Shown: piece by piece, positions 47,429 to 56,523 of the stretch
Position numbering within the stretch: the stretch's first letter is position 1
Layout of the letters: every line of letters starts with the position of its first letter
Assembly: GCF_003429105.1 (NCBI RefSeq)
Contig: NZ_QVTD01000001.1
Coordinates: forward strand, 124,001-188,000
Origin: Peribacillus glennii
Lineage (GTDB): Bacteria > Bacillota > Bacilli > Bacillales > DSM-1321
DNA length: 64,000 nt
Direction: 5' to 3'
Made by a program: the position numbers and the translations under genes
The notes under the pieces: generated by a model
Told to the model about the DNA's origin: nothing
What the model saw: only the letters and a program-made list of their open reading frames with translations
Databases searched by the model: none

Positions 47429-48592
47429 CTACTCCTTACTTTGCACAAATAATTGATTCAATGCGTTTTTGGCATTTTTCCGCGCTTTTTCCGTACTGTC
47501 GGCAATAGATAGGGCAACGGCGACCCGGCGACCGACTTTTGTCACTGGTTTTCCAAACACACGGACCTGCGTGTTAGGTACCGCCAGTGCCTGATCCAAT
47601 CCTTCAATTTGGTAATCAGTAAGCTCTTGATCTGCCTTAAGCGGACGGCTCGCACCAGGGGAATCTAGTGTAATTTCAGGAATCGGGTATCCCAATATGG
47701 CGCGGACATGCAGGGCAAATTCTGATAAATTCTGTGTAACCAGCGTGACTAATCCTGTATCATGCGGGCGTGGGGAAACCTCACTGAAATAGACGTTATC
47801 ACCGGACAAGAAAAGCTCCACACCGAAAATTCCATATCCGCCAAGCTCATCGGTGATCGATCTGGCAATGTTCTCCGCTTCCCGGATTTGTTGTTCCGTC
47901 ATTTCATGAGGCTGCCAGGACTCGATATAATCCCCATCCTTTTGAACATGGCCAATTGGTGCACAATACGCCGTCCCATTCACAGATCGAACCGTTAGGA
48001 GCGTGATTTCCGAATCGAATTTTATAAATTCTTCAATAATGACTCTTCCGTTTTGAACCCGGCCGCCTTCCTGGGCAACCTTCCAGCAATCCTGCAACTC
48101 CGCTTCAGACTGGCAGACACTCTGTCCTTTTCCGGAAGAACTCATAAGAGGCTTAATGACACAAGGAAAACCAATTTCCTTAGCCCCTTGTACAAACTCG
48201 TCATATGTATCTGCAAATTGATAGTTGGCAGTAGGAAGTTTAAGCGTTTCAGCAGCCAAACGGCGTATCCCTTCCCTGTCCATCGTCAATTTGGCAGCAC
48301 GCGCTGTTGGGATGACCCGAAAACCTTCTTCTTCTAATTTGACCAGTTCAGAAGTAGCAATGGCTTCGATTTCCGGAACTATTAAATCAGGATTTTCTTT
48401 TTCAATGATCTCCCTGACTTGCTGCGGGTCCAGCATATCAATCACATAGCTGCGATGGGCCACCTGCATGGCCGGAGCGTGTTCATACCGGTCAACAGCC
48501 ACTGCCTCAACACCCAGTCTCTGTGCTTCAATAATTACTTCTTTTCCTAACTCACCTGAACCTAATAAAAGGATTTTTTTTGATCGATACAT
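47429..48592 (-). CDS. purT: Formate-dependent phosphoribosylglycinamide formyltransferase
   Basis: 387 residues, ATP-grasp. It uses formate and ATP to formylate GAR in purine synthesis. Motifs: [21 protein letters not shown] at the start, [15 protein letters not shown] (ATP-binding loop) and [29 protein letters not shown] near residue 270. The ATG at 48592 follows GAGGGGGAA; an upstream start at 48628 would precede the ribosome site. Candidate PurR boxes lie 42 nt upstream. Confidence 0.96.
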   Translation of the reverse strand: MYRSKKILLLGSGELGKEVIIEAQRLGVEAVAVDRYEHAPAMQVAHRSYVIDMLDPQQVREIIEKENPDLIVPEIEAIATSELVKLEEEGFRVIPTARAAKLTMDREGIRRLAAETLKLPTANYQFADTYDEFVQGAKEIGFPCVIKPLMSSSGKGQSVCQSEAELQDCWKVAQEGGRVQNGRVIIEEFIKFDSEITLLTVRSVNGTAYCAPIGHVQKDGDYIESWQPHEMTEQQIREAENIARSITDELGGYGIFGVELFLSGDNVYFSEVSPRPHDTGLVTLVTQNLSEFALHVRAILGYPIPEITLDSPGASRPLKADQELTDYQIEGLDQALAVPNTQVRVFGKPVTKVGRRVAVALSIADSTEKARKNAKNALNQLFVQSKE

Positions 48593-48633
48593 ATGGCCAT
48601 ATTCCCCCTCTATATAACTCACAACCATTATAA

Positions 48634-48670
48634 ACGAATTATTATTGAATTAAAACAAAGTTTTATTCGT
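48634..48670. promoter_or_regulatory. Candidate PurR boxes upstream of purT
   Basis: Inverted CGAA cores (ACGAAT at 48634 and ATTCGT at 48665) are separated by 27 nt between cores, as in Bacillus tandem PurBoxes, though the consensus base after CGAA is C rather than T. Inference. Confidence 0.4.
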
Positions 48671-48964
48671 CTTTCTGTCATTTTATTAGGTTATTTATTT
48701 ATATTAAAGTGAACAAATCCCCAATTTCCGCATAATCAAATGAATCCCTAATTAGTTTTATAGTAATTAACTAGCAACATAAAAAATAGCGCCTCGTTTC
48801 AAAAGCAATCATCAGTGTTTCATAGTTTGTTGAAATTGTTGCTTTACTAAAAACATCATGATATTGAATGAAACAATCAGAGGGAAATTCAATCTATTCC
48901 TGGCTCCGTTCATGCCTTCCACGGGCGCTATTTACTAACTCTTCCAGTCTAAAGTGTTACATAA
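48671..48964. other. Intergenic region
   Basis: AT-rich spacer between purT and the repeat-protein gene, with no gene seen. Confidence 0.35.
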
Positions 48965-49573
48965 TTAAAACCAGAACCTGCCTCGGTCTCTGTACCTATC
49001 TCGATCTCTGTCTCGATCTCTGTCACGTTCCCTGTCTCGGTCTCTGTCTCGATCTCTGTCTCGGTCCCTGTCTCGATCTTGGTCTCGATCTCTGTCTCGA
49101 TCTCTGTCTTGATCTCTGTCTCGGTCCCTGTCTCGATCTTGGTCTCGATCTCTGTCTCGATCTCTGTCTTGATCTCTGTCTCGGTCCCTGTCTCGGTCCC
49201 TGTCTCGGTCCCTGTCTCGGTCCCTGTCTCGGTCTCTGTCTCGATCTCTGTCTCGGTCTCTGTCTCGATCTCTGTCTCGATCTCTGTCTCGATCTCTGTC
49301 TCGATCTTTGTCTCGATCTCTGTCTCGATCTCTGTCTCGATCTCTGTCTCGATCTCTGTTTCGATCTCGGTCTCTACGGTCTTCTTCCCGTTCACGTCTA
49401 CGCTCTCTACGGTCTTCTTCCCGTTCGCGTTCACGCTCCCTACGGTCTTCTTCCCGTTCACGTTCACGCTCTCTACGGTCTTCTTCCCGCTCGCGTTCAC
49501 GCTCTCTGCGGTCCTCTTCCCGTTCGCGTTCACGCTCTCTACGGTCACGATCTCTGTTTCCATTGTCGCTCAT
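48965..49573 (-). CDS. Arg-Asp/Arg-Glu dipeptide repeat protein
   Basis: 202 residues, nearly all Arg, Asp and Glu. After MSDNGN comes a block of five 11-residue repeats of the form RREREREREED, then about 120 residues of alternating Arg-Asp (with occasional Gln or Lys), ending in YRDRGRFWF. The ribosome site AGGAGGTGG precedes the ATG by 7 nt, which selects this frame among several open ones; the others exist only because the DNA is a hexamer-based repeat. The protein should be highly charged and disordered. No bacterial family is recognised; eukaryotic RD/RE splicing proteins share only the composition. It could bind nucleic acid, polyphosphate or spore-coat material. Function unknown. Confidence 0.75.
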   Translation of the reverse strand: MSDNGNRDRDRREREREREEDRREREREREEDRREREREREEDRREREREREEDRRERRREREEDRRDRDRNRDRDRDRDRDRDRDRDKDRDRDRDRDRDRDRDRDRDRDRDRDRDRDRDRDRDRDRDRDRDRDQDRDRDRDRDQDRDRDRDRDQDRDRDRDRDQDRDRDRDRDRDRDRDRERDRDRDRDRDRYRDRGRFWF

Positions 49574-49742
49574 ATTTCCACCTCCTGAAATTTATATAGC
49601 ATTATATTCATGAGTTTATTTGCAGGATTGGACAAGTAAAAAAATAGGGAGCCTATTTTATGCAAGATGAAGAAATGCTGCTTACACAATCCTTAGCGTG
49701 ATTAGTTCAAGTTTTTACTTTTCGAGCTGCAGCCGCAAAAAA

Positions 49743-49763
49743 ATCCCCTTTTAAATAGGGGAT
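49743..49763 (-). terminator. Hairpin after the spore-surface-like pseudogene
   Basis: AATCCCC / GGGGATT with a 7-nt loop, 26 nt past the stop at 49789; on the minus strand a T-run (TTTTTTT) follows. Confidence 0.7.
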
Positions 49764-49788
49764 TAAATAAATGCACGCACACTACTAT

Positions 49789-50016
49789 TTACTCTACTGT
49801 AAAGGAATTGATATCCGTTTTTGCTGTACATATGTTGAGTTGATTAAGATCAATCTGGTACCATGCCATATAATTTCCGATAACAGTAGCACCGGAATTC
49901 AAGTTGACGGCCCCAGCAGTTCCCAATGCAACACTGTTAACACAAAACTGCCTGCTATTCCATTGTCCTGTCCTTGTCCACCATTATTCCAACCATTCTC
50001 TCCCCTCTTTTCTTAC
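49789..50016 (-). pseudogene. Frameshifted gene, possible spore-surface protein
   Basis: The readable C-terminal part is FCVNSVALGTAGAVNLNSGA, then IGNYMAWYQIDLNQLNICTAK to a stop at 49789. The N-terminal part, in another frame, is Asn/Gly-rich (ENGWNNGGQGQDNG). A ribosome site AGAGGGGAGAG with an ATG at its head lies in yet another frame. Two frame changes are needed to join them, so it is called a pseudogene. Gly/Asn-rich leaders before a compact domain resemble exosporium-type proteins, but the identity is a guess. Confidence 0.5.
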
Positions 50017-50429
50017 TTTTGCGAGATATCAATTTACGAAAGGCAGGAAACGGTGTGGGGCTTGTACACTATTTTTTATAATTCTTTCGTCTTGACGCAG
50101 TAAACGAACAATCCCCACAGGTTTTGGGATATATATACGAAACACTTTTTGGGTTCATGTATGGACTGCTGCCTGGAACTTTCGGCTCGTCAGGATAATA
50201 GCATCCCTGTAGAAGTATCTTCTCGGTTTAAAACCTGATGTGCCTGGCTTTCCGCAAAACATTTTAGTCTTCAACACCTTTTTACAATAATCACCAATAA
50301 AGCAGTCCTGCTTATTGATTAACATATGATGAGGCGGGGACTGTGCTTAAACACTTATCCAAACACAACACAATAAAGAAGAAAAATATAAAAACAGCGG
50401 ATTTACAAATACCATGGACTATTTCTTTT
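50017..50429. other. Intergenic region
   Basis: About 410 bp. No gene, RNA or repeat recognised. Confidence 0.35.
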
Positions 50430-51248
50430 TTAAAGAGGGCAAAAAAACATGTTCTTTTCTTTAAAATATGCCCACTCTTTGTATCCGATCTCTTTTAGGA
50501 GCAGCCTAACCTTTTCGAAATCATCACCTACCCGGTCTGGGTCATGGGCATCTGAACCAAATGTGACATGCACTCCGTAAAACAATGCCTTTTCAAGGAT
50601 ATCATCGGCAGGGTACCAGCCGCCGGATTGTTTCGTTTTTCCGGACGTGTTGACTTCAATTGTAACCTCAAACTCTGCAATGATTTTTAAAGTATGCTCT
50701 ACCGCTTCCGTTTCAATAGAGGAAAAAGCAGGGTAAAAGCCCTTCATTGCATCGATATGGCCGAGAATCTGATACATCCCGCTGCGGGCGGATTCTTCTA
50801 TGAGTTTATAATATGTTTCTTTCGTTTTTTGTTTTTCCTTATTTGAAAGGCCCTCCCATCGGCCCTTTTTAAATATGCTGATACCATCGACATGATGTAC
50901 GGAGCCTATGATGTAATCAAACGGATAACGGTCAAAATAGCGGCGGTAAATACCGACATGTTGCGGAAAAAAATCAGACTCAATTCCAAGGAGCACTTCG
51001 ATTTTCCCTTTATACTCTTCTTTGAGCTGTAAAACCTCTGACACGTATTCTGCAAACTGGCTTTTACCCATGGCGATGTGAGGATACGGCTGGTCTTCTT
51101 CACTTGAAAAATATGGGGTATGATCAGCAATCCCAATCATATCCAGGCCATTGTCTATCGCCTTTTCAATATAATCCCGAATATTCCCCCTGGCATGCCC
51201 GCAGCGCTGATGATGGGTATGGAAATCAAATCTTAAGTTTGGATTCAT
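50430..51248 (-). CDS. PHP-domain histidinol-phosphatase (HisK-like)
   Basis: 272 residues. PHP metal motifs are present: FDFHTHHQRCGHA at the N-terminus, IGIADHTPYF, GIESDFFP, GSVHHVDG and the C-terminal TFGSDAHDPDRVG. These match the histidinol-phosphatase HisK/HisJ type, which removes phosphate from L-histidinol phosphate. No other his genes are next to it, so a different phosphoester substrate is possible. Two ATGs compete; 51248 has better spacing (7 nt) from AAAGGCGG than 51254. Confidence 0.85.
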   Translation of the reverse strand: MNPNLRFDFHTHHQRCGHARGNIRDYIEKAIDNGLDMIGIADHTPYFSSEEDQPYPHIAMGKSQFAEYVSEVLQLKEEYKGKIEVLLGIESDFFPQHVGIYRRYFDRYPFDYIIGSVHHVDGISIFKKGRWEGLSNKEKQKTKETYYKLIEESARSGMYQILGHIDAMKGFYPAFSSIETEAVEHTLKIIAEFEVTIEVNTSGKTKQSGGWYPADDILEKALFYGVHVTFGSDAHDPDRVGDDFEKVRLLLKEIGYKEWAYFKEKNMFFCPL

Positions 51249-51431
51249 TTGCATTCCGCCTTTTTCAAGATTTCTAATCCTTTACTAACATATTCCCTAT
51301 AAAATGAATTATCCAGAAACTATGCGAAATGCAACAGGATTCCTCCCTGAAATGTCCCCAAAAAAACTGAATGGATGCTGGCACCAATTCAGTTTTTGCA
51401 ATTTTGGTTTTGTTTTAATTTTCATATTTCA

Positions 51432-51620
51432 CTAATTGGTTATATTCTTTCTTAATATCAGAGCCAGCGATTCATTGAACATCTCGCCCCACTGTTCATT
51501 CTCGGCCTGAAAAACAACGTTTCCGTTTGGGTCCATCATCCCATAGCCTCTATTGGCAATATCACCATTTCTCCCTCTCATTGCATCGATTATGTTTAAA
51601 TCCAAAACGCCATACAGTTA
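51432..51620 (-). pseudogene. Short remnant ORF, unknown
   Basis: About 60 open codons on the minus strand, including GYGMMDPNGNVVFQAENEQWG, ending at 51432. No ribosome site or acceptable start. Composition is protein-like, so it is probably the end of a lost gene. Confidence 0.35.
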
Positions 51621-51634
51621 GTTTTCATACAAGA

Positions 51635-51686
51635 AAAGCTCCCAATCAGCAAACAGATTTCATCTGTTCATCTGATTGAGAGCTTT
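51635..51686 (-). terminator. Terminator of the MFS gene
   Basis: 15-bp stem AAAGCTCCCAATCAG / CTGATTGAGAGCTTT (one mismatch), then TTTTCTTG on the minus strand. Confidence 0.85.
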
Positions 51687-51711
51687 AATAATTTATATCG
51701 CGGCCGTTATT

Positions 51712-52962
51712 CTACATTTCTTCTCTTACTTCCTGCACCTTTCCTTTTCTTATTAAAGGCACCATCGCAAGGATTCCGATCACCATGAGAAGGGCAGAAG
51801 CCTCATATATAGCCACAAGTGAAAAACTTTCCTTCAGCCAACCGGCCAAGCTCATTGTAATGACCATCGCGCCCATAAAGAGCGGATTTAAAATACCATT
51901 CACCCTCCCAATGAAGGCCTGATCGGTATTCTGCAGGATCATCGTATTGATCCCGATATGAATACAAGGCATGAATAATCCTGAGAAAAATTGGGCAGTA
52001 AGCGTGAGCCAGAACTCGGTTGAGAGGCCCATTACTAGTAAACCTGCGGAACTTGCTGCAAAACCGAGAGCGAGCAGCACCTGCGGCAGTGCCTTTTTCG
52101 CCAATGCCATGGTAAGCCCCCCACCGAGAATCATGCCGATTCCAAACGCAGCCATCAGCCATTGAAGCTGCTCTTTGGGCAATCCAAGCCTCTCTGTTAT
52201 GATAAATACTCCAAGCGGCTGTGTGAGACCGATGCCGAGGCCTGCCGTTGCAAAGCAACCGCCGAGAAGGGATAATGTTCTGCTATTCCATACATATCGG
52301 AAACCATCCTTCATTTCCTGCAATAAAGTAGTTTCCAGTTTATCTTGGGCAGCCTCCCAGTCTGGTGGAAGCAGCAGCAACACTGCTGCAGAACATAAGA
52401 ATGCGATCCCCATAATTCCAATCGCCGTATTGATTCCAAATTGCTGAAAAACAAAGGTTCCAATGACCGGCCCCAAAATCATGAAAAGTGCGAACATCAT
52501 TTGATACATGGACATCCCAAGCTGTATCAATTCTTCAGAAACATGAAGTTTGAACAGCTTCATGCCGGACGGCTGTGAGAACTGAGAGAGAATCGAAGAA
52601 ACAAGTGTCGCAAAGAAAATGACCTCCCAGCTTCCAAATATAAGCGTCAATAATACAATAAAAATGGATACAGCACTAAAAAGGTCACACCAGATCATCG
52701 TCCGCTTTGGACGCCAACGGTCCGCAAATGTTCCCCCGATAAAAGAGAACAAGAAAATCGGTCCAAATTCGGCGACTGATATTAACGATACAGCTACCGG
52801 GTTCCCATTGGTCTGTTCTATTACGTACAGCAATATGGAATAGTTCCTCACCCATATGCCAATCTGCAGGAAAAACACAGATAGCATAATGGTGCGAATG
52901 ACGCGGTTCCGGAACAGCGCTCCCATTGATACCTTTTCTGTTGATTTACTCATCTCGGTCAT
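51712..52962 (-). CDS. MFS transporter, DHA3 (MefA-like) drug exporter
   Basis: 416 residues with 12 predicted membrane helices. The loop 2-3 signature GGTFADRWRPKRTMIWCDL fits the MFS motif A. The pattern and length match the DHA3 group, which includes the macrolide exporter MefA; a drug or toxic-metabolite substrate is likely. GGAGG lies 7 nt before the ATG, but this site is buried in a hairpin (52969-52998), and a leader ORF overlaps the start (TTATGA). This suggests induced translation, as for antibiotic-resistance genes. Confidence 0.85.
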   Translation of the reverse strand: MTEMSKSTEKVSMGALFRNRVIRTIMLSVFFLQIGIWVRNYSILLYVIEQTNGNPVAVSLISVAEFGPIFLFSFIGGTFADRWRPKRTMIWCDLFSAVSIFIVLLTLIFGSWEVIFFATLVSSILSQFSQPSGMKLFKLHVSEELIQLGMSMYQMMFALFMILGPVIGTFVFQQFGINTAIGIMGIAFLCSAAVLLLLPPDWEAAQDKLETTLLQEMKDGFRYVWNSRTLSLLGGCFATAGLGIGLTQPLGVFIITERLGLPKEQLQWLMAAFGIGMILGGGLTMALAKKALPQVLLALGFAASSAGLLVMGLSTEFWLTLTAQFFSGLFMPCIHIGINTMILQNTDQAFIGRVNGILNPLFMGAMVITMSLAGWLKESFSLVAIYEASALLMVIGILAMVPLIRKGKVQEVREEM

Positions 52963-53024
52963 AAAAATGCCTCCTTATCCACTTTCTGGACAGGAGGCTT
53001 GATAATCACAAAAAGACAGGGCAT
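52959..53024 (-). CDS. Leader peptide overlapping the MFS start
   Basis: A 21-residue ORF starting MPCLFVIIKPPVQKV. Its stop TGA overlaps the MFS ATG (ATGA). It is preceded by GAGGG and spans the whole hairpin that hides the MFS ribosome site, so its translation would open that hairpin. A second, 9-residue ORF (53038-53067, MRPFGNQKN) with GGATAGGA lies just upstream. Coding status is inferred. Confidence 0.5.
   Translation of the reverse strand: MPCLFVIIKPPVQKVDKEAFL
52969..52998 (-). promoter_or_regulatory. Hairpin sequestering the MFS ribosome-binding site
   Basis: In the mRNA GCCTCCT (52998-52992) pairs perfectly with AGGAGGC (52975-52969), with an inner TCCA/TGGA pair. The second arm is the MFS Shine-Dalgarno sequence itself. 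Confidence 0.7.
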
Positions 53025-53179
53025 ATCTGAGGTACCCTCAATTTTTTTGGTTACCAAAAGGCCGCATTCATCCTATCCAGAAAAAATCGTACTTATACGA
53101 ATGTTTTTCTTAGAAACAGGATTAAAAAATCATCACCCTTTGGTCACCCTTTCGCTGAATGATGCGTTCATACTAACCC

Positions 53180-53185
53180 ATTATA
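53180..53185 (-). promoter_or_regulatory. -10 element for the MFS leader transcript
   Basis: The minus strand reads TATAAT with a weak -35 (TGGAAT) 18 nt upstream. It would give a 5' untranslated leader of about 210 nt. Confidence 0.45.
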
Positions 53186-53224
53186 CCCTGACATTTCATA
53201 ATTATTCCAGATATTAGTAATTTA

Positions 53225-53693
53225 TCAACACTTAAACCCGCTTATTTTGGGACGATATTGATAATAGAATAGTTACAAATCTCGGCAGTTATGGAAGTAA
53301 AATGAATAGAATGTATCTCAACGTCTTTTTCATCTTGAATACTTTGTAACTACAATAGCTTTTAAAATGCTAAAAAACGGTTTTTATTCAAAAAATCATC
53401 TGGAAATGAATTCAAGAATTCTTCCATATTTTATCTCTTTTATAAAATTATTCTGGTAAGATAAATATATGCTTATTCTTAGTCTCATCCCAAAAAGCGT
53501 ATTTGAACATTTTTAAAAACCTGTAGAAATATTTAAAACTAATGATATTTCTTACCTGCATAAAACAGAACACAGGCTAAATGCGCTATATCTGCATTTG
53601 AGTGACCCGGATCCTGCAACCTGACAACGCCTCTGTCTTTTGCCTTTACAAGACTCGTTAATTGGCGAGTTTCTAACAATAGGAGGAAATTAA
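53225..53693. other. Intergenic region upstream of the beta-helix gene
   Basis: Very AT-rich spacer, no gene seen. The last bases contain AGGAGGAAATTAA, the ribosome site of the next gene. Confidence 0.35.
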
Positions 53694-55322
53694 ATGTTCT
53701 TTAAAAAAAATAAATGGATACCAATTGTATCATTTTTTTTATTTTTTACATTGTTTGGTTCAAACGTAAAAGCGGATACAGCCAAAACGTTATTAGATAA
53801 AAAATATAACGAAATACATGTTGAAATAAATAATGAAAAAGATCATACGAAAAAAATTCAAGAAGCATTAAATCAAGCATTGAATTCTAACAGTCCTATA
53901 AAAGTAATGGTTCCAGAAGGGACATTCCATCTTGATAAACCTTTGTATATCTATAAAGATACATATTTAAGGCTATCTCCTAAAACAACTTTTATTAGAG
54001 AACATAAAACTTCGTTAATAAGAAATGGGAACAAGTCGAATAAATCAGGCGGATACGAAGGCAATTCCAATATAGTAATAGATGGCGGAACTTGGGTGTT
54101 AAATGAAGAAGATAGCTTCCATGATGGGAATGGGCTATCACTTGGACATGGGCAAAACATGTTAATACAAAACACAATCATCAAAAATGTTGCAAACAGC
54201 CATGCCATCGATCTTGCGGGCGTCAAAGATATAATAATTAAAGACAATAAATTTTTGGGATATAAGGATAGCACTGTTCAAGGTTACCGTTTTTTTTCCG
54301 AGGCTGTACAAGTCGATGTGCTGAAATCGGAAACTTCCTTTCCCAGTTTCGGCCCTTACGACAAAACGCAAACAGTGAACCTCAAGGTATATAATAATTA
54401 TTTCGGGTCTTCTGACACAGAAGGATTCGGAGCTTGGCCCAGAGGTGTGGGAAGTCATACCTATGTGATACAAAGGCCATATGCTAACATTGAAATCGTC
54501 GGAAATATCTTTGATAACATGGCACTGACTGGAATAAGAGCGTATGGCTGGAACAATGTAGAGATAAAGTCCAATAAGTTTATAAAGAATAAAAAGGCAA
54601 TCGTGATTGACACACCTGCTATCGGCAATAATACGGAAGATGTCAATGACATACAAACAAACAAATCGGAAGCCGCTGAAAAGTTCACCATTGAAAATAA
54701 TGAATTTGATGCAACCATACTTGGTTCAATCAATGTAAAAGGGCAAAGTACAGGACTTATTTCGGACGTAAAAATTCTCAACAACAAATTCCTTAATAGT
54801 TCCCTGGAAAACTTTATAATAAAAAATAGCCATACAGAAAATATAGAAACGGACGTTAAGTATTATCAAATTATTAGTTTAGACTATGAGGATTACGCAA
54901 GGGCCGCAAAGGTTGCAAAAGAAATTCAACTGAAAGAAAACTTGGAAGCCAACGTTCAAGAACAAGATAAAAAAGATACCGTATACAAAATTAAAACAGC
55001 GGTCTTCAAGAACAAAAAAGAAGCCGGCATTGCGGAGAAAAAATTAGAAAAAATCGGAAATGTGAAAGCTACGATAAAAAAGAATTACAATAAAAGATAC
55101 TATTTAGAAACGGCAGAAATAAAAGGCAAAGAGAAAACAACCACCCTATACAACAAAATAAAAAAGGAAACAAAATGGACATTGTACAGAGTGGATACAA
55201 AAAAACAAATTACTTACTATAAAATAATAGTAAAGCCTTTTACTAGTGTATCAGAAGCAAAAAAGAGATATGAAAACCTAAGGAAATATGGATTGACACT
55301 GGAAAAAGCAGAAATGGAATAA
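53694..55322 (+). CDS. Secreted right-handed beta-helix protein with C-terminal SPOR-like repeats
   Basis: 542 residues. A signal peptide (to about residue 27, NVKA) is followed by a right-handed parallel beta-helix region (about 40-385) of pectate-lyase type, seen as repeated NxxIxxNxF rungs (LKVYNNYFG, IEIVGNIFDN, VEIKSNKFIKN, FTIENNEFD, VKILNNKFLN). The C-terminal 160 residues contain two repeats of SPOR pattern (YKIKTAVFKNKKEAGIAEKKL; YYKIIVKPFTSVSEAKKRYENL). SPOR domains bind denuded peptidoglycan, so the protein may sit at the wall or forespore. Lysine- and AT-rich codon use differs from neighbours, suggesting transfer. AGGAGG precedes the ATG. Catalytic activity is not provable by eye. 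Confidence 0.8.
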   Translation: MFFKKNKWIPIVSFFLFFTLFGSNVKADTAKTLLDKKYNEIHVEINNEKDHTKKIQEALNQALNSNSPIKVMVPEGTFHLDKPLYIYKDTYLRLSPKTTFIREHKTSLIRNGNKSNKSGGYEGNSNIVIDGGTWVLNEEDSFHDGNGLSLGHGQNMLIQNTIIKNVANSHAIDLAGVKDIIIKDNKFLGYKDSTVQGYRFFSEAVQVDVLKSETSFPSFGPYDKTQTVNLKVYNNYFGSSDTEGFGAWPRGVGSHTYVIQRPYANIEIVGNIFDNMALTGIRAYGWNNVEIKSNKFIKNKKAIVIDTPAIGNNTEDVNDIQTNKSEAAEKFTIENNEFDATILGSINVKGQSTGLISDVKILNNKFLNSSLENFIIKNSHTENIETDVKYYQIISLDYEDYARAAKVAKEIQLKENLEANVQEQDKKDTVYKIKTAVFKNKKEAGIAEKKLEKIGNVKATIKKNYNKRYYLETAEIKGKEKTTTLYNKIKKETKWTLYRVDTKKQITYYKIIVKPFTSVSEAKKRYENLRKYGLTLEKAEME

Positions 55323-55327
55323 CAAGT

Positions 55328-55355
55328 ATCCACGAATCTTTCATGATTCGTGGAT
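55328..55355 (+). terminator. Terminator of the beta-helix gene
   Basis: 11-bp stem ATCCACGAATC / GATTCGTGGAT followed by TTTTTATTTTTT. Confidence 0.92.
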
Positions 55356-55849
55356 TTTTATTTTTTGCCATTTTATGCATGTGCCTAATTCACTTCAGTT
55401 AAGTACGATTCATCCAAAAAATGTTAATTACCCAAAATAACAAGCAGTGAGCAACAGTTTTTACCCATCAAGCTAAACCCTTACAGAAGGCATACATAAC
55501 CTTAACGAAACCTTGAACAAAATCTATATATATAAACCTCATGACTATACAACGCTAACACCTCTTTTCATGTCATAAAAAGAGTACGCCTGTTTATTAA
55601 ATTCCAATAGTATCTGGATTTTATTATTCCGCATGCATGAATACACAGCTTGTTCATGGCAGCAATGAAGAGAATCAGTGTCGTACGAATGTAGATTTAG
55701 GATACGAAGCAGCTGAAGTTTGAAACGGAAGTCCAAAAAAGTAATGGAGTTCTACATATAGATAGGACGGGTTGCGAATTGAATCAGTAAATGTAAGTCA
55801 TTTGGGACTCCATGCAAAAATACCACAAAAGGCGGTTCGTTCAAATGGC
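55356..55849. other. Intergenic region
   Basis: About 490 bp with no credible gene; a 63-codon minus-strand ORF (55545-55736) lacks a ribosome site. Confidence 0.35.
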
Positions 55850-55975
55850 TTACAGCATTTTATCCATTAGTTTTCTTACCAATGCAAAGAAAAAAACTCC
55901 CCCGAAGCAGATAAATATTCCAACGCCCGATCCAATCAAAAAGTTGAATACAAACCACGATGTATTGTGCTCCAT
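55850..55975 (-). CDS. Small single-span membrane protein
   Basis: 41 residues, shorter than usual annotation limits. MEHNTSWFVFNF is followed by a Gly-rich membrane helix (GSGVGIFICFGGVFFFALV) and a basic end (RKLMDKML). A strong AAGGAGGG lies 9 nt before the ATG. It is 59 nt downstream of the membrane-protein gene at 56035, in the same direction, so probably cotranscribed. Family not recognised. Confidence 0.65.
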   Translation of the reverse strand: MEHNTSWFVFNFLIGSGVGIFICFGGVFFFALVRKLMDKML

Positions 55976-56034
55976 AAAAGAGTTCCCTCCTTGTTAAAAA
56001 CCTTAATTATAAAAGCGGCCTGTTTTAAACAGCC

Positions 56035-56511
56035 TTACGTACTATTTATAAACCTCTCTACTATTTTTTTGATCATCACTCCCAATGCCAACCCTATTGG
56101 CAGGGATAACATAGGCAGCCACATAGGACCCAATAAGACTCCAAACACTTTTAAACATGGGGAATAAATCAGGCCCAAGGTAACAAAATATGCTCCGAAA
56201 ACAAAGGGCAGAAATGAATACCGGTCTTTCCCGCCACCAGCATCTTTATATGCATCCCAGATTGCAAACATATAAATACAAGGATAAAACATAAGCCATT
56301 GGTAGTTGGTTTGTTCTATCGATTCACGTATTTTTCGGTTAAAACTTAAAATAATGATTTGATTGAAATTGGCTTGGACATTGACTAAAATCTCTAATGC
56401 GATAAAAAGGAACCCTTTGAAGAGCTTTCCATTTAAGAGTTGGCCAAAGCCAGGTAACGCTATACTCCAAAAAACTTTCTCTGCAACTTCATGCCGATTT
56501 GCATGTTTCAT
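56035..56511 (-). CDS. Multi-span membrane protein, TM2-like, unknown function
   Basis: 158 residues. The N-terminus LPGFGQLLNGKLFKGFLFIALE matches the PGxGQ...NG..xKG pattern of TM2-type domains, and four to five membrane helices follow. No catalytic residues are evident. The ribosome site (CAGGTAA) is weak, and a 21-codon ORF with a strong site ends 12 nt upstream, suggesting coupled translation. Confidence 0.7.
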   Translation of the reverse strand: MKHANRHEVAEKVFWSIALPGFGQLLNGKLFKGFLFIALEILVNVQANFNQIIILSFNRKIRESIEQTNYQWLMFYPCIYMFAIWDAYKDAGGGKDRYSFLPFVFGAYFVTLGLIYSPCLKVFGVLLGPMWLPMLSLPIGLALGVMIKKIVERFINST

Positions 56512-56523
56512 AATAATGTCTAT

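Noticed and set aside
48949..49613. Several long ORFs on both strands over the RD repeat.
   Set aside because: They arise because a hexamer repeat has no stops in any frame; only the minus-strand frame starting at 49573 has a ribosome site.
51376..51402. TGGCAC followed by TTGCA near the histidinol-phosphatase gene.
   Set aside because: The spacing is 11 nt, far from the required 5.
55545..55736. 63-codon minus-strand ORF after the beta-helix gene.
   Set aside because: No ribosome site and no recognisable pattern.
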